This document shows positions 11,272-22,614 of a DNA stretch of 64,000 bases, in pieces. Every line of letters begins with the position of its first letter. Position 1 is the stretch's first letter. The notes below the pieces were generated by a model. The model was given only the letters and a program-made list of their open reading frames with translations, did not search any database and was not told the origin of the DNA. The translations under genes were made by a program, and so were the position numbers. Source of the stretch: Pyrus communis (Eukaryota; Streptophyta; Magnoliopsida; Rosales; Rosaceae); contig NC_084807.1 in NCBI RefSeq assembly GCF_963583255.1, forward strand, positions 14,903,072-14,967,071, in the 5' to 3' direction.

Positions 11272-13335
11272 TCAAGTCGGAGCGTGAATGTCAATGACGC
11301 CTAACTTGCCTAGATGCGTTTGAAAAATAGGCGCACGCAGTGGCTTAGTAAACAAGTCTGCGACTTGTTCTCCCGTTCTGACATAGGAAGTTTTAATTTC
11401 TCCCCTTTCAACCCTCTCACGAACAGTGTGGCAATCGATCTCAATATGCTTTGTACGTTCATGATACACAGGATTTGCAGCTATGTGTAAAGCCGCTTGG
11501 TTGTCACAAAATAACTTTGCCGGTTGGGAATGCTCAACACGTAAATCTTTCAACAAATATCGCAGCCAACTTAATTCACAAGTAGCTGCAGCCATGGATC
11601 GATACTCCGCTTCAGCAGAGGAACGAGCTATTGTAACTTGTTTCTTGCTTTTCCAGGACACAAGTGACTTTCCAAGGAAGATACAATAACCTGTCACTGA
11701 TCGACGGGTAATGGGGCAACGTGCCCAATCTGCATCACAGTAACCGATTAAATGTAATTCACTTTGGGAAGAGAACATTAAGCCTTGGCCGGGTGCTTCT
11801 TTCAGATATTGGAGAAGGCGATGCGCTGCCTTAAGATGGTGAAGTTTGGGTTCTTGCATGAACTGACTGAGATTATTTACTGCATACGTAACGTCTGGCC
11901 TTGTAATGGTGAGGTAGTAAAGTCCATCAAACTGCTTGCCCAGGCCAATCATCCTCTTCGTAGCCATGTCCTGCACAACGCAAAAACCCGGGTAAAATAT
12001 CACAATGCACTTCAATGCCCAGGTCAACTTACTCACAGATAACAAATTCACATGAAATTGTGGCACATGTAAAACTCCATCAAGAGTTATCTCGGGGGAC
12101 AATTTAATGGACCCAATAGTTTCAATCGCAGCCTGTCCGCCATTTGGTAAACCAACAAAATCATGTTGGGTTTTAGTGTGATTATGGCTGAGTGATAAGT
12201 GAGAAACATGATCTGTGGCCCCGCTATCCACGATCCAATACAATGTTGGATCATAATGTGCAAAATTGCAGTTGGGTGTATAGATACCTGTTGCATGTGC
12301 AAGGGGCAGATCGGTACCATTCTTATTGCGAAGGAGAGCCATGAGTTGGTTGTACTCCTCGGTTGTGAACGTTGCATCAAGTTTGTTGGAGGTTGTTGCT
12401 TTGGTAGCTGGCGACGGTAATGCTTCAACATTGTTGGAAGTTGGAGGTGCACGTCTATTTCTGGGCTGCACATTCTTCCCGTGCCATTTGTGTCCTTCAG
12501 GGAATCCAATAAGGAAAAAACAACGTTCGACTGGATGTCCTCCGTCACAGTAGCTGCATTTGAATATCTTCCGTGAATTAGGGTTGTTGGCACCATAGCC
12601 TCGTTTTGGTGCTGTCGAATGACTGGTTTGCATTGCATGGGCGATAGGTTCACGTCGATTTACCACATCCAATTGGCGTTCATGTTGAAGAACCAATCCA
12701 TGGACTCGTCGTGTATCTGGAAGTGGGCTCATCATCAAGATAGAACCTCGTATGATTGAGTAACTCTCGTTCAGACCCATTAAGAACTGCATGACTTTCT
12801 CTTTTTCTTCCCTGTCTGCATGTGCCTTGGATCCTTCGCATTCACAGGCAATGGGCCCATGATATGATGCTAGTTCATCCCAGAGAGCTTTCAATTTTGT
12901 GTAATAATCTGAAACAGATAGCTGTCCTTGTCGATGTTCGGCAATTTCTTGTCGAATTTGATAGATCCTGGAATCGTTTCCTTGCGAGAAACGATCCTCA
13001 AGATCTCTCCATGCTGCTGATGCAGTTTTGCAGTAGAGTATACTGTGGGCAATGTTGCCCTGCACGGATTGCCAAATCCATGACAAGACCATGTCATTGC
13101 ATCTCTGCCAAATTGGATACTTGGCATCAGTGCTTGCGGGATTATTGATTGATCCATCAATGAACCCTAGTTTGTTTTTGGCGCTGAGGGCGATTCGCAT
13201 AGAACGGCTCCACTGTCCATAGTTGTGTCCATCAAGAAGTTGTGAGACTAAGACAAGGCTTGGTGAGTCTGAATGATGCAGAATGAGAGGATCAGATACA
13301 TGGGGTATCGTCTCAGTTGGTCTTTCGTCGCCCAT
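11272..13335 (-). CDS. Fused Copia gag-protease-RNase H polyprotein (687 aa)
   Basis: Translation starts at an ATG (13333-13335) 92 bases inside the 5' LTR and begins MGDERPTETIPHVSDPL. The gag core has LDGHNYGQWSRSMRIAL (about residues 33-50) and LSVSDYYTKLKALWDELASY. A zinc knuckle follows, CSYCDGGHPVERC, near 260. The protease motif WIVDSGATDHVSH lies near 363 and HVPQFHVNLLSVSKL further on. Directly after GLYYLTITRP the protein jumps to the C-terminal end of RT and to RNase H: GYCDADWA near 534, SSAEAEYRSMA near 570, and KHIEIDCHTVRERV. Integrase and the RT catalytic YxDD are absent. A full Copia polyprotein is roughly twice as long. The deletion kept the frame, so the product might be made and packaged, but the element cannot mobilise itself. 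Confidence 0.85.
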   Translation of the reverse strand: MGDERPTETIPHVSDPLILHHSDSPSLVLVSQLLDGHNYGQWSRSMRIALSAKNKLGFIDGSINNPASTDAKYPIWQRCNDMVLSWIWQSVQGNIAHSILYCKTASAAWRDLEDRFSQGNDSRIYQIRQEIAEHRQGQLSVSDYYTKLKALWDELASYHGPIACECEGSKAHADREEKEKVMQFLMGLNESYSIIRGSILMMSPLPDTRRVHGLVLQHERQLDVVNRREPIAHAMQTSHSTAPKRGYGANNPNSRKIFKCSYCDGGHPVERCFFLIGFPEGHKWHGKNVQPRNRRAPPTSNNVEALPSPATKATTSNKLDATFTTEEYNQLMALLRNKNGTDLPLAHATGIYTPNCNFAHYDPTLYWIVDSGATDHVSHLSLSHNHTKTQHDFVGLPNGGQAAIETIGSIKLSPEITLDGVLHVPQFHVNLLSVSKLTWALKCIVIFYPGFCVVQDMATKRMIGLGKQFDGLYYLTITRPDVTYAVNNLSQFMQEPKLHHLKAAHRLLQYLKEAPGQGLMFSSQSELHLIGYCDADWARCPITRRSVTGYCIFLGKSLVSWKSKKQVTIARSSAEAEYRSMAAATCELSWLRYLLKDLRVEHSQPAKLFCDNQAALHIAANPVYHERTKHIEIDCHTVRERVERGEIKTSYVRTGEQVADLFTKPLRAPIFQTHLGKLGVIDIHAPT

Positions 13336-13414
13336 GGTGGCTGTGTTTAATGAAGATGAACTGGTTGTGTTTGTGGCGGAAGCAGAATGAGCTTTCTAGA
13401 GTCACCAAGATCGG

Positions 13415-13427
13415 TGCTCTGATACCA
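13415..13427 (-). other. Primer-binding site, initiator-Met tRNA type
   Basis: On the minus strand the sequence TGGTATCAGAGCA directly follows the 5' LTR. It is complementary to the 3' end of plant initiator methionine tRNA, the usual Copia primer. Confidence 0.9.
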
Positions 13428-13727
13428 TATTAAACTTGGATCCAATCTGTATATCTGAATGAATAATATCTGCTGCAATTGCAGCAGAGTTTTATATACA
13501 GTTTGCTACACTCGTATGCAAATAAACAAAGGAACTGGAAGTGACATCCTTGCTGTCTATGAATCATTAGTCAGTATGCACATGCAGTGGCCTTGCTGTC
13601 CACTACTGCATGTGTCCATGTTCCTGCAGTAATCATACATCCTTAACGTGGGATCCCAGTTCCAATCTGTAAAGCACAGATTGAAATCTGTAAAGCACAG
13701 TGCACTGCATGTGGAGCATCTTTAACA
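13428..13727 (-). repeat. 5' LTR of the Copia deletion derivative
   Basis: 300 bp, partner of 10965-11264. It is followed by the target duplication gtatc (13728-13732). Confidence 0.92.
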
Positions 13728-13732
13728 GTATC

Positions 13733-14297
13733 ATATACCAATTATTAGCCATTATTGAACATTTGAAGCTTAGCAGTTTTAATCGTGAAGTATAGAAACA
13801 TCTAAAAGTAAAACCCAGAGGTTCCATAACTTCACCATGAAATTTTCACAACATGCAGGTGCATGCCGCTTTGGTTGCCTTCTTTGTGGTCCACTGGGTG
13901 ATCTAAGCAACCTCAATGTGAAAACTATTGCAACAGAAAATCCCGTGATGGCTTCAATAGAACGCGAATTCTGACACCATTTAAAATTTCTTGAGAGAAC
14001 TCAACTGTACGATCTCCATTCGAACACAACTTCGATACTTAAATGCCAAAGATGAAGCAACAGACTGGGATAATCCCAAAAGTGATGTACTGATACTAAT
14101 TGCAAGGCAATTCACATATTCCTCGACTCGAGAATCATATCATGCCATGCAGCACTCTTAGTCCCTTAATTTCCGAAAAGCTTTCAATTGTAAAATCGTC
14201 TTCCGAGGATTGTATTTGTAAAATAGAATAGCCTTATAACTTGCGGCAGAGGGCGAAGGCAGCGATTCATCCTTGGCCTTAACGATAAGTTCATAGT
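13733..14297. other. Non-coding remnant with the second copy of the ~90-bp direct repeat
   Basis: There is no clear coding frame here. It includes the repeat copy at 14104-14195 (partner 10439-10530) just upstream of the kinase fragment. Confidence 0.5.
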
Positions 14298-14636
14298 ATG
14301 AACCTCCTAAAAGCAATGCGGATCTCCCCGAACCACGCGAAGAGCAAGAAGGACCATGTTGAGATTCTTAATCCTAAACTTCAAGGTTACACAGACATAC
14401 AGGTACAAGAAATGCTCCAAGCTCTTGGAATCTCACTCCTCTGCACCAGTAACCAGGCGGAGGATCGTCCCACTATGAAGGACATGGCTGCATTGTTGAG
14501 AGAAATTCGACACGATCAGGGCCCTGTGGGAAGTGAGGTGCATAAGCCGGGCTACCAACGCCTTGAAGAATTCATCGTCTTCTGTGAAGTCCAAATATAT
14601 GTAAAAAAATTTACCCCAAATTTGGACACAACTTAA
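14298..14636 (+). pseudogene. C-terminal fragment of an LRR receptor-like kinase domain
   Basis: The frame reads ILNPKLQGYTDIQVQEMLQ, then ALGISLLCTSNQAEDRPTM and KDMAALLREIRHD. This is the last helical part of a Ser/Thr kinase domain (subdomains X-XI, with the conserved R of DRPTM). It most resembles the tail of LRR receptor kinases of the RGI/RCH type, which perceive peptide hormones at the plasma membrane. Nothing upstream encodes the rest of the kinase, the membrane span or the LRRs. The ATG at 14298 is just the first in frame and the start of the frame is not kinase-like. This is a gene scrap, perhaps carried by the surrounding TIR element. Confidence 0.7.
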
Positions 14637-14900
14637 TTAACACTGAACTTTATTAATGACAGTAAATCATATTAGAGTCAAACTGCATTATAATTAAAGT
14701 GTGAAATCAGGATCACTGCAGTTTACAAGCCCGGTGCTACCACACTGAAGTCCCCTCGAGCAGTCAACAAAAGAAATTGGGCATCAACCGACATACATAT
14801 TTACACAATTAAGACTAACTTAAATAAGGTCAGAGTTTTGTTCATGAACCTCAATTTGTGTATCATGAACAAGGTCAGAGGTCACCTTATTAGCCCTCTT
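14637..14900. other. Non-coding, with a ~60-bp tandem duplication at its right end
   Basis: No coding signal. The phrase 'gaggtcaccttattagccct' occurs at about 14878 and again at about 14936, across the truncated edge of the Tat LTR. Confidence 0.5.
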
Positions 14901-15419
14901 GGCCAAGAAAGATTTTCGAATCCTTGTTGGCAGAGGTCACCTTATTAGCCCTCTTGGCGAAGTAAGGTGGTACGAGTTATGACATTCGGCGTACTGGACG
15001 CTGAGTGATTTTATGATTGGATACTCACAAGTGAGTTTCAGAGTTCGACATTCTAACGGTCGAACCACATTCACCATCAAGACATACATCACCTTTGAAT
15101 ATTTGTGTTCGTACAGTCTGGTGTCGATTCGACGTGCTTATACTCTTACGAATATAATTACGGTGATCGAATGCATCGACGATTTGTGAACTTCGCAGAA
15201 CTAGCAGTCTTGTCTTCAAGCTTAAGAACCCAAAGACCGAGGTCCCAGTCGCAAGATAAAGAAGTTAGCAACGCGCTCAACGCGACATCAACAAATTCTA
15301 CTCCTCGGCCAGGCTTGGCCAACGAGTTGGCACGTCTTGCATCCAACTGAAGGACTTAGTTAGCTTATTAGTTACTCGGCCTGCGCGTCGCGTAGGTTTT
15401 GTAATTTTTAGAGTCAACA
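14901..15419 (+). repeat. Truncated 5' LTR of the Tat element
   Basis: It matches 29201-29737 of the 3' LTR, with scattered substitutions and an 18-bp length difference near 15240. It ends GAGTCAACA at 15419. Confidence 0.9.
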
Positions 15420-15422
15420 TTT

Positions 15423-15440
15423 TGGCACGCCCAGTGGGAC
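15423..15440 (+). other. Primer-binding site of the Tat element
   Basis: TGGCACGCCCAGTGGGAC lies three bases inside the 5' LTR, where the primer-binding site must be. I do not assign the tRNA. Confidence 0.7.
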
Positions 15441-15463
15441 CTTGTGCTAGACCTTCGGAGTTC

Positions 15464-17710
15464 ATGACTATTGAGATACGATCCGTAAAAAAGAAAACAA
15501 TCATGGGAAAGTCAACAACTGACTTACCTGGGCAAGGCCTTGGGCAGGATTTGCATCAGGCGAAAAATCCGAGGCTACAAGTGCGACACGCCGAGATAAT
15601 GAAATCTGTCTCGGCGGACAGCCTCGCAACCCAGAAGTTCCTAACCAAACAGCAGGCATTTTCGTTGAAGGAATAGTGGAGGATTGCGACGAAGATGGTG
15701 GGGAGGGTTTTGATCCGCCAACTAGGTTGTTTCTTCGAAGACGACTCAATGAACAATATCGACAGGTCGAGCAATTGATTGGCCAAAAAATGAATGATTT
15801 ACTAGACACAATACGAAGCAATAGTGACACACAGACAATGATGCTTGAACTATTGGTCAGTAAAGCTTTTGAAGATGGCCATATTAACCAACCTCGGCAG
15901 CCTTCTTTTCCAAATGTTCCTGCACAAGTCGAGAAAGGGTCCGCTCGGCTGCAGCCAATCGATTCGGAGAAAAGAGGCAGATCAAGCAATAGATCTGACG
16001 GACCAAACCATGCAGAAGAAGCAGCATCCGTCAATATGACCGAGGTCCAACGAATGATCGACTCGGCCCTAAAAACAAGGGCTGAAGTTCCCAAAGTTCA
16101 TCCACCCATACCCAGCTTATGTAGAAAGGTTCGAATACCCTCGAGGCTTCAAGATCCCCGATTTCAGTCTGTTCACCAGAGAATCGTCCTTATCTTCGTT
16201 AAAACATGTGGCTCGGTTCATGGCACAATGTGGAGACGTCAATAGTGACTTCTATAAACTACGGTTGTTCAACTTTTCACTGACAGGGTCAACTTTCACT
16301 TAGTACATTAATCTCCCACCAAACTCTGTCCAGAGTTGGGAGGAATTGGTCGAGAAATTCCATGAACAATTCTATCAACCAGGGATGGAGATGTCCGTTT
16401 CATCGTTGGCTAGGATGGCTCAAGCGTCCGACGAATCCCCAATGGAATACTTGACAAGGTTCAAGTCGGCCAGGAATTGGTGCCGAGTACCTCTTCTTGA
16501 AATTGAATTTGTCAGAATTGCCTTAAACGGCTTGGACGTGGAATACAAAAAGAAGTTTCTGGGGGTAAATATTTGAGATATGTACGAACTCGCTCAACAC
16601 GTCGAGTAGTATGATTATTTGCTCCGAGAGGAAAGGATATCGAAGTCACCATCCCAGGGAACATTATATAAGAATCCCACGGTTAGCTATGCATTGGCCG
16701 AAAGCGAGGACACCCAGTATGCCAGTGTGGACGTGGCCGAAATAGTGATCGATAAACCTTACGTTTGCAAGGCGTTAACTCAAGTTAGTCCCAAAGACTC
16801 CAAGACCCGCTTGGCCGCCGAAGAGATGAGTAAAACATCGAAAGTTTACACTTTCGATTTCACCAAGGCCGATGCAATTTTCTATCAGCTGTTGGTAGCA
16901 AAAATCATCAAACTTCGCCCAGGACACAACATCCCTAAGGCCGAAGAATTGAAGGGCAAAACATATTGCAAGTATCATAATTCAAACAAGCATGCCACCA
17001 ATAATTGCGTTGTGTTCCGAGACACGATTCAAAATTGGATCAAGAAGGGAAAGCTAAAATTCCCAGAAAAGCAGATGGCGGTCAATATCAATCCCTTACC
17101 CTCGACAACAATTGGTATGGTAGATGCTCCTCTCCCTAAATATAAAGGAAAAGGGAAGGCCGATAGGTCCTGGTGCAGCATGTTCGTAAGCAGAATGGTC
17201 AACCAAGACTGAAGATTGATTTATTTTCAAATGCACCACCTACGGAGCCCTCAGGGCCCGCCATCGATAAACCTATGTCAGGTTCTAGTTTTGAAGAAAC
17301 TTATGAATCAATGGTTTTATGCGACCATTGTAAAACACTAGTTGAACCTAAAAAGATGACATCTTCGGCACCAACTTCAGGCCCACCATCCACGACCTTT
17401 ACAAAATCGCCAAAAGAACTCAGTAACGGTCCACGACGCCAAGTGTTTGAGAAACTTGGCCCACAGGTACAAATAAAAGACCAGGCCCCAGTTAGGCAGC
17501 GTTTTGACATTCAAACCACCCAGGCCACGAAACCAACGTTGGTACAGTGACAATTCTCCAACCGGCCTATATACGGCGTTGTCTAAATCTCAAAAACGTC
17601 GTCGCCAGGAGATAGATTGCATGGCTCAACAACAAGAAGCGCAGGCCAACTCTGCTACCCGATGGCAGCCAAAAAAGGCCGTAGGAAGCGTTGACGATCA
17701 GTCGACCTAG
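15464..17710 (+). pseudogene. Tat gag, broken by stops and frameshifts
   Basis: The first ATG after the LTR is at 15464-15466. Open pieces at 15676-16245, 16346-16576, 16619-17212, 17173-17550 and 17504-17710 together make a gag-like protein. The core near 16346-16570 contains EKFHEQFYQPGMEMSVSSL and ESPMEYLTRFKS, typical of Tat gag. Downstream a CKYHNSNKHATNNC segment (near 16966-17010) is the knuckle-like region of this lineage. Five or more pieces in different frames mean no full gag can be made. Confidence 0.8.
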
Positions 17711-17979
17711 ATTATCATGACCGAATTACTCGAAAACATGACTTTCATAAGAAATATTCCACCAATGACTTGTACGGACTACCCAAGGCATGTCAGGAAG
17801 CCCTCGACCTAGCACTAACTTACCCTGATGCCAAGTAAATTATCCAAAAAACTTCTGATCCAGCAATGAAAGCTAGGTTCCAGCATATACGGGAGGCTCG
17901 GGTCCTCGGCTTTGAGGTCGATCCCTACACAGATATCGACACCGCCGAATTACCTTTTTCACTCAAAGAACTTTAGCAT

Positions 17980-20900
17980 TTGCAATATCATTTCGAAGTT
18001 TTCTCGGCTGTATCTCTTTTCGGCCTTACAACCGATAAGGAAAATTGTGTGTCACGTTTAGATGTGTATCTAGACACAAGGAACGCCCGCATCGTCTACG
18101 AAGAACGAGCCCGTAAAGTACTACAAGAACGAAATAAATCTTCGGCAATAAACGCGCTCGAGGAAGATAACCAAAATAAGATAAATTTGGTCCATACGCC
18201 TCAGGAGCAGGTTCATGCCGAAGCACTAAAAAGTCTAATTGAAGACGTTTCAACAACTGATACTACGTTTACTACTCTGGAAGACGACGACCAAGACCCG
18301 ATGGGTCCTTCGGTCCTCGAACATATGGAGATCAGTATGGTCCATGTCCTACAGGCTGAGTTCCAACCAAGCACCCATCAGTCAAATTTCTTGGATGAGG
18401 ACGTAGTTGCCGAAGAAGCAGCACAAGTAGACTTCGTCGCTAACGACGACGATGGGGAGGTCGGAAAATGCAACAACCTTAAGGTAGCCCTGGCCAAACT
18501 ATTTCCCCATTCCCCCTCAGTTAATCTCCAACATCTAAAGCTGTTATATGTCACGGCTCATATTGAAGGATTTTCCATTTCTAAGGTGTTTGTCGACTAT
18601 GGAGCCACAGTCATTGTCATGCCGATGTTCGTCATGAAGGCATTGATAGGAGCATATTTAGGCGACTTAGCTAGCTTATTCTTGTGCATTTGTGTTATTA
18701 TTTCCTAGTTAATGTCGTATTACAACTTAATTTCGTGTGTTTGTAGGTCCTAAGGGTTAAAGTACCAAGAAAATGCATTTTGGTGCATTTTGGAGCACTT
18801 TTGGACACTATGTGGATAGCTTGCATATGGGCCAACATGGATGAACGAATTTGGACTTCAAGAGGCTAAAAATGTGATAAGAAGAGGAAGGAACTAAGCT
18901 AAAGACAAAGTGGATAAGGAAGTAGCTCAAAAGAGGAAACCCTATCCAAAACCTTATCTAAAACCTTATCCAACATTATCCAAAATATTATCCAAACCTT
19001 ATCTCATCTTATCCTATCCAAACCTTATCATGTCTTAATCCTAGTTGCAAGAAAACCTAAATAGATAAGTCTAGAACCTATTTCTAGAAGCATCCTCTTC
19101 TAGAAGGCCCAAATCAGCCACAAAACCCATTCTTTCTAGAAACCCTACAAAGGTGGCGTATCAAACCCTTCTAGAAGGCCTTGCCTTGCCTTGCAAGCCA
19201 TTCCCCCCTTTCTCTCACTTGTGCCGCACCTTCCTAGGCCTAATCCCCTTTGGATTCTGATTTCTAGGGCCTAATCCCTTTTGGATTTGGGTTACACAAG
19301 CCTTATATGAAACTAAGTGGGCCAAACCCCCTCCTAAGTGGATTTGATCACCTATAGTCGAACCCTAGGGCCCTAGTCCACTAAATCTGTTAAGTGTAAC
19401 CCTAATCTACTTAACCCTAGGACTATATAAACATAAAATCAGCCAAAAGTTTGTACCACCCTTTATGTTATTCAGAAACCTTGTGCCACAACCCCTATTC
19501 TCCATTCTTGAACCTCCATACACCTCCATACACATCTGTCGCACGCCTACCACCATAATCAGCCATCCTGCATCCCTCTAACCAAGAGAACACCATTCAA
19601 AACCCCCAAATTCACCACACACACCTTGTGCCACAGCAAGGAGGAGGAAGAGGAGCCTAGCCGTGCATGCCATTCATCCTGGAATTGCTGAAACGTTTAG
19701 GTGTAATCTTTCTTATGAATTCAATGTTTAAATTCAATAATCCTTGTTTTGCAAGCATGAGGAACTAATCCCCTTTTGGCTAGGGGGAATTTTGAAACCA
19801 TGGCTATATTTGCATGATGATTTGATTACTTTCAGTTGTGATTTCATGAATGGTGAATGCAATTTACTTATCTATTTTAATTAAAACTTGTTTATGCATA
19901 TGAATTGAGAGTGCACACTTGATTTGCATGCATAAATCTGATGCTAGGGTATAAGGAAACTTCACCTAATCGTTGGGAACTTATATTCATGAGTAGTTAA
20001 GATTGTTGGTCACAATTATGTTAAGTAAATTCTTGGCATAAATATCATGCGCTTTCATAGTTACGAATGCCTCGTCAACACCTATGATTTCCATAGAACC
20101 TAATGATCTTTGATTGTTTTTCTATTATGCACTTTCATATAGAGAACTTTTAAGGAATAATTTGATTGCAATGCGCTAATTCCATTCAATTCAATAACCT
20201 AAGGGAAATCTGAGAGTTAATTTAAGCGTACCTAATTAACTTGGGGTGTTGAGGTTCATAATTCATTGAATAAGCAACTAGAGATTGTGTTGTATGCAAG
20301 TATGCCATGTGTGGAGAAAAACCTCCTAGCTATCTCACCATCCACTTAATTCCATCAAATTCATCCAAATCTGCCTAGTTTACATTATTGTTTTGTTTGT
20401 TTGATTTTGGTCCAAAACCAAATCCCCAATTGTCTTAGAGTGTCTAATTGGTTCAAATATGTTTTAGATTGTGTTTTTAAGAGTTTTGAGTCAAGTTAGA
20501 ACCAATTTTCGTCCAAGTTTGTGTTTAGGCTCAAAACTGCCCAGTTTGTGTTTTAAGGCAGTTTTGAGTGTTTTTAGCTTATTTTGAGTCTTGTGAACTT
20601 ATTTTGAGTCGTTTTAAGTTGAGTTAAGTGTTTAGAAGGTTAGTTTTACTTAATTGAGTCAGTTTAAAATGTTTAGTAATCGCTCCTAATCCCCGGTGTA
20701 AGAACAATCCTTACTTAGTTATATGCTACAATTGTCAAAAGAAGGTTAATTTATGTGTTAAGTTAATTTTGACATCAGGCATTACGCCGTTCTGATGACG
20801 AGCTTATCCTGTCAGGGATAACGATGAGCAGCTTCATTGGCGACAAGTCTCAAACCAAAGCAGTGCTCCCGTTAGAAGTCAGCGTTGCCGGTCGTCACCA

Positions 20901-21123
20901 CATGACAGCATTCTTTATAATTGACTCCAAGACTGACTATAATGCATTGCTCGGCCACGATTGGATCCACCAAACCAATTGCATTCCTTCATCACTATAC
21001 CAAGTTCCCATCTTTTGGGACGGCAAATCGGTCGTAGTGCACCCAGCCGATAATCAGCCATTTGAGACCAACATGATTCAGGCTCGCTATTACGACGATC
21101 ACGTCGGCTATATCACCCTCTAG
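17980..21123 (+). pseudogene. Tat aspartic protease, split by a solo LTR
   Basis: The first half (17980-18643) ends with ISKVFVDYGATVIVMPMFVM, a protease active site reading DYGA instead of the usual D-S/T-G-A. The coding sequence then runs into the solo LTR at 18644. It resumes after 20777 and contains LLGHDWIHQTNC (near 20946-20985) and the C-terminal part to 21123. The last codons of the 17980-18708 frame are LTR sequence, not protein. A stop at 21121-21123 separates it from pol. Confidence 0.8.
18644..20777. repeat. Solo LTR (2134 bp) inside the Tat protease
   Basis: It starts TGATAGGAGCATATTT, ends TTGACATCA, and is flanked by a perfect 5-bp duplication ggcat (18639-18643 and 20778-20782). 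With no second LTR or internal region, it is the product of LTR-LTR recombination. It belongs to the same broad family as the solo LTR at 32735-35318 and, in opposite orientation, the LTRs at 41839-44486 and 49614-52261. They share the TGATAGGAGCATATT terminus and blocks such as 'ggaacttatattcatgag'. Confidence 0.92.
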
Positions 21124-21238
21124 GGTTTTAACGAGGATGGACGGCCGACCAAAATTTGGGTACAGAAAGCTATCGAGGTAGGCGACGATACTATCTAACA
21201 GGATTTGGTGACACTCGGCTTAGCAGATTTAATTACCA

Positions 21239-22487
21239 ATGCCGATGATTGATGCCGCCAAACAAGAAAAGCGTCAGGCTGCAGTTTCGTCGACCATGGA
21301 ACGTCTGCTGGCCCATTGGTACGCCATTGCCAAGCAACCACATTCCAGCATAAACTTAATCGAATTTTTGGCCGAAGTGGATAACGGCCCCGTTCTATCT
21401 TTCGACAAAGTTCAGGCCGCACCGGCCGAACTCGAAGACAATCGGCCCCAGGTTAAGTACCCATTGGAAGAAATCAATGTTGGCACAGCCGATGATCCTC
21501 GACCATTGTTTATCAGTGCGTTACTACCACCTTCTATGAAGGTCGAGCTTTGTAAATTGCTTCATGAGTTTAAAGATTGTTTTGCGTGGAATTATCATGA
21601 GATTCCAGGCCTTGACCGAAACCTCATCGAACATGAGTTACGCATCAAAGACGAGTGTAAGCCTTTTCGACAACCCCCATACCGATTTTTGATCAAAGTA
21701 CAACTTGGCATAAAAGACGAATTAGTTCAGCTTCTAAAAACCAGGTTTATTCAGACCGCTCGGTACGTCGAATAGTTGGCCAATATCATCCCGGTGTTAA
21801 AGAAAAGTGGAGCCCTTCACATTTGCATCGATTTTCGCAATTTAAATCTGGCCACTCCTAACGGTGAATATACAATGACAATCTCGGACTTACTAATTGA
21901 TGTCGCAGCCAAGAACTGCTGTCCTTCATGGATGGCCATGCCGGTTACAACCAAATTTTTATCGCTGAGGCCAACGTCCACAAAACCGCCTTCCGCTGCC
22001 CAGGGGCACTCGGTACCTACGAATGGGTTGTTATGCCATTTGGCCTCAAGAACGCCGGCGTCATATACCAACAAGCCATGAATACGATATTCCACGACTT
22101 GATTGGTACGATCATAGAAGTTTATATCGATGATGTGGTGGTGAAATCAAAAAGTCGCCGAACGCACCTGGATGATCTTCGACAAACGTTCCTCCGCATG
22201 TGCAAGCATAATCTAAAAATGAACCCGGCCAAGTGTGCCTTTGGTGTATCGGTCGGTAATTTTTTAGGTTTTTGGTTCACCATCGTGGCATTGAAGTCGA
22301 CGAAAATAAAGCTCGCGCAATCATTAGCGCTCCACCCCCAACAACCAAGAAGCAGCTCCAGTCATTGCTTGGGAAGATAAATTTTCTTCGCTGTTTCATC
22401 GCTAATTCGGCAGGCAAAATGAAAGCATTCTCTACGCTTCTCAAACTCAAGGATTCCGACAAGTTTGAATGGCACGAAGAACACTAA
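21239..22487 (+). pseudogene. Tat reverse transcriptase
   Basis: The N-terminal part (21239-21775) has FAWNYHEIPGLDRNLIEHEL, and a stop at 21773-21775 interrupts it. The core continues with HICIDFRNLN (near 21818), MDGHAGYNQI (near 21928), VVMPFGLKNAGVIYQ and the catalytic YIDDVVVKS near 22120-22150. The thumb and connection continue to 22487, with one more frame change near 22270. The enzyme motifs are present but no single frame covers them. Confidence 0.88.
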
Positions 22488-22614
22488 ACGGCTTTTACGT
22501 AAATCAAGGTGTCCCTTTCCACACCACTCATACTAGTTCCACCTTGTCGCGATAAACCTCTCAAACTGTACATTTCAGCAGCCACTGAATACCGAAACCA
22601 TTGGTTGTCTCCTC

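Larger units (their letters stand above)
10965..13727 (-). mobile_element. Young internally deleted Copia element with intact fused ORF
   Basis: Two 300-bp LTRs (10965-11264 and 13428-13727) flank a 2.2-kb interior, with a perfect 5-bp duplication gtatc at 10960-10964 and 13728-13732. I see one substitution between the LTRs, so insertion is recent. On the minus strand the 5' LTR is the right one. The primer-binding site TGGTATCAGAGCA (initiator Met tRNA) abuts it at 13415-13427, and a G-rich polypurine tract abuts the left LTR at 11265-11276. Integrase and most of RT are missing, yet one 687-codon frame stays open. LTR ends are TG...TA rather than TG...CA. Confidence 0.92.

Noticed and set aside
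18644..18708. C-terminus of the 17980-18708 frame
   Set aside because: These codons are solo-LTR sequence after the insertion point; the true protease resumes after 20777.
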